The notes under the pieces are model-generated. The model was not told where the DNA came from. It did not search any database and saw only the letters and a program-made list of their open reading frames with translations. DNA of 6,503 nucleotides, taken from the NCBI GenBank assembly GCA_003537495.1, contig DPSB01000459.1, positions 1 through 6,503 on the forward strand, written 5' to 3'. The translations under genes and the position numbers were made by a program. Origin of the DNA: Cytophagales bacterium. GTDB lineage: Bacteria; Bacteroidota; Bacteroidia; Cytophagales; Cyclobacteriaceae. The first letter of the stretch is position 1. Every line of letters starts with the position of its first letter. Positions 5,926 to 6,503 of this stretch are shown here, piece by piece.

Positions 5926-6416
5926 TTGCCTTTAATCTTAAATCCAATTGCCCTCGGCTTTGACTTTGGGCTTAACAGGTAATGCAATGCTTCGTTAATA
6001 TCCTTAAACTTACGGTTCATTTCCCGCTCCAATAGCTCAATTTGTTCTTTCAAATCTTTATAATCAGCTAAGTGTTGGCGAACCAAAACAAACGCCCTCA
6101 TAACAGAAATATTTACGGCTATTGCCTTTTTACTTTTAAGAACCGATGAAAGCATCGCCACGCCCTGCTCCGTAAACGCAAAGGGGGCATAGCGGAGACC
6201 TCCCCAACTTGAGGTCACAGTTTGTGATCTCAAGTTTTCCATTTCTTTGGTGGATAGTTCAAACATGAAATCGGGCGGAAAGCGGTCTAAATTTCTTTTT
6301 ACCGCCTGTTTGAGTGTTCTGGTTTCAACTACGTAAAGCTCGGCTAGGTCTGCATCCAGCATTATCCGCATTCCCCGGATAACGTGAATTTTGTTTTGAA
6401 TTAGCTGTAATTCCAT
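5922..6416 (-). CDS. ORF6N domain protein
   Basis: Protein of 164 residues whose N-terminal ~110 residues form an ORF6N domain, a DNA-binding-type domain first described in phage and large DNA virus proteins alongside KilA-N and often linked to phage antirepressors. Diagnostic stretches are MELQLIQNKIHVIRGMRIML, DADLAELYVVETRTLKQAVK, FPPDFMFELS, SQTVTSSWGGLRY and FAFTEQGVAMLSSVLKSKKA, followed by NISVMRAFV. A coiled-coil-like helix (about 118-143) leads to a C-terminal RAIGFKIKGK tail typical of Bacteroidota members. The ATG at 6416-6414 gives the canonical family N-terminus. It is the first gene of a pair, with a 4-base overlap to the downstream orphan. The cellular role is unproven; a regulatory or mobile-element function is inferred from the family. 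Confidence 0.93.
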   Translation of the reverse strand: MELQLIQNKIHVIRGMRIMLDADLAELYVVETRTLKQAVKRNLDRFPPDFMFELSTKEMENLRSQTVTSSWGGLRYAPFAFTEQGVAMLSSVLKSKKAIAVNISVMRAFVLVRQHLADYKDLKEQIELLEREMNRKFKDINEALHYLLSPKSKPRAIGFKIKGK

Positions 6417-6436
6417 CTCGTTTATATTATGCTATT

Positions 6437-6503
6437 TTACCCGTTTCGTTTTACGGCCTAATTTAAAGCTCGGGTTTCTACTTCGTACAGTTCAGCAAGA
6501 TCA
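6437..6503 (-). pseudogene. relic of a second ORF6N domain gene (runs off window)
   Basis: Read on the minus strand from 6502, the frame gives DLAELYEVETRALN, then TAG at 6460-6458, then AVKRNG and TAA at 6439-6437. Except for the stop, this matches the ORF6N core of the neighbouring gene (DLAELYVVETRTLKQAVKRN). The TAG occupies the conserved Gln position, one C-to-T change from CAG. Homology stops after KRN, and only about 20 bases separate the relic from the intact gene. DNA identity between the two copies is clearly below the protein identity, so this is not a fresh duplication. The upstream part lies outside the window. Confidence 0.8.

Noticed and set aside
1..6503. CRISPR array, riboswitch, insertion sequence with transposase
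   Set aside because: No regularly spaced direct repeats with spacers, no recognisable riboswitch core, and no transposase or integrase reading frame were seen on either strand.

Overview
The window looks like a chromosomal segment from a member of the Bacteroidota, probably a Cytophagales-type bacterium. This is inference. It rests on the tRNA promoter (TTTG, 19 bases, TACCTTTG, matching the Bacteroidota -33/-7 consensus), the lack of clear Shine-Dalgarno sequences, a dispersed-repeat-like CGCARAG palindrome, and an ORF6N-domain gene of a kind frequent in this phylum. Species and genus cannot be read from the window.

Layout. Bases 1-2484 hold three tightly spaced plus-strand genes: the 3' two thirds of a ClC-type chloride channel/transporter with two CBS domains, a DUF1905/OmdA (YdeI-like) protein starting at GTG, and a short-chain dehydrogenase. 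A long inverted repeat (2491-2568) lies between the dehydrogenase and a convergent minus-strand pair: a secreted YciI-like protein followed by an alpha/beta hydrolase. Divergent from that pair is a DJ-1/PfpI-family gene (3884-4489). Next comes a tRNA-Val(UAC) with its promoter and a strong terminator. The final 1.5 kb (minus strand) holds an ORF6N-domain gene overlapping by 4 bases an unrecognised 301-residue gene, and then the relic of a second ORF6N gene running off the window edge.

How the parts fit. The left 4.5 kb is ordinary housekeeping or stress-type chromosome: ion transport, small-molecule redox and hydrolysis, and possible carbonyl or isonitrile chemistry. The right part, downstream of the tRNA, looks accessory. 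It carries a phage/mobile-element-associated domain, a decayed paralogue and an orphan gene with lower GC (about 35-37% in two 60-base stretches counted by hand, against 43-53% in two stretches counted in the left-hand genes). It begins right after a tRNA, a common integration site, but no attachment-site duplication or integrase is visible.

The most unusual signals are two relics. One is a broken 5' copy of tRNA-Val between the tRNA promoter and the intact tRNA, split in its D-loop region by a 32-base palindromic insert. The other is the ORF6N fragment, in which a conserved Gln codon reads TAG. Neither establishes a new system. The coupled ORF6N/orphan pair is the best candidate for something undescribed.
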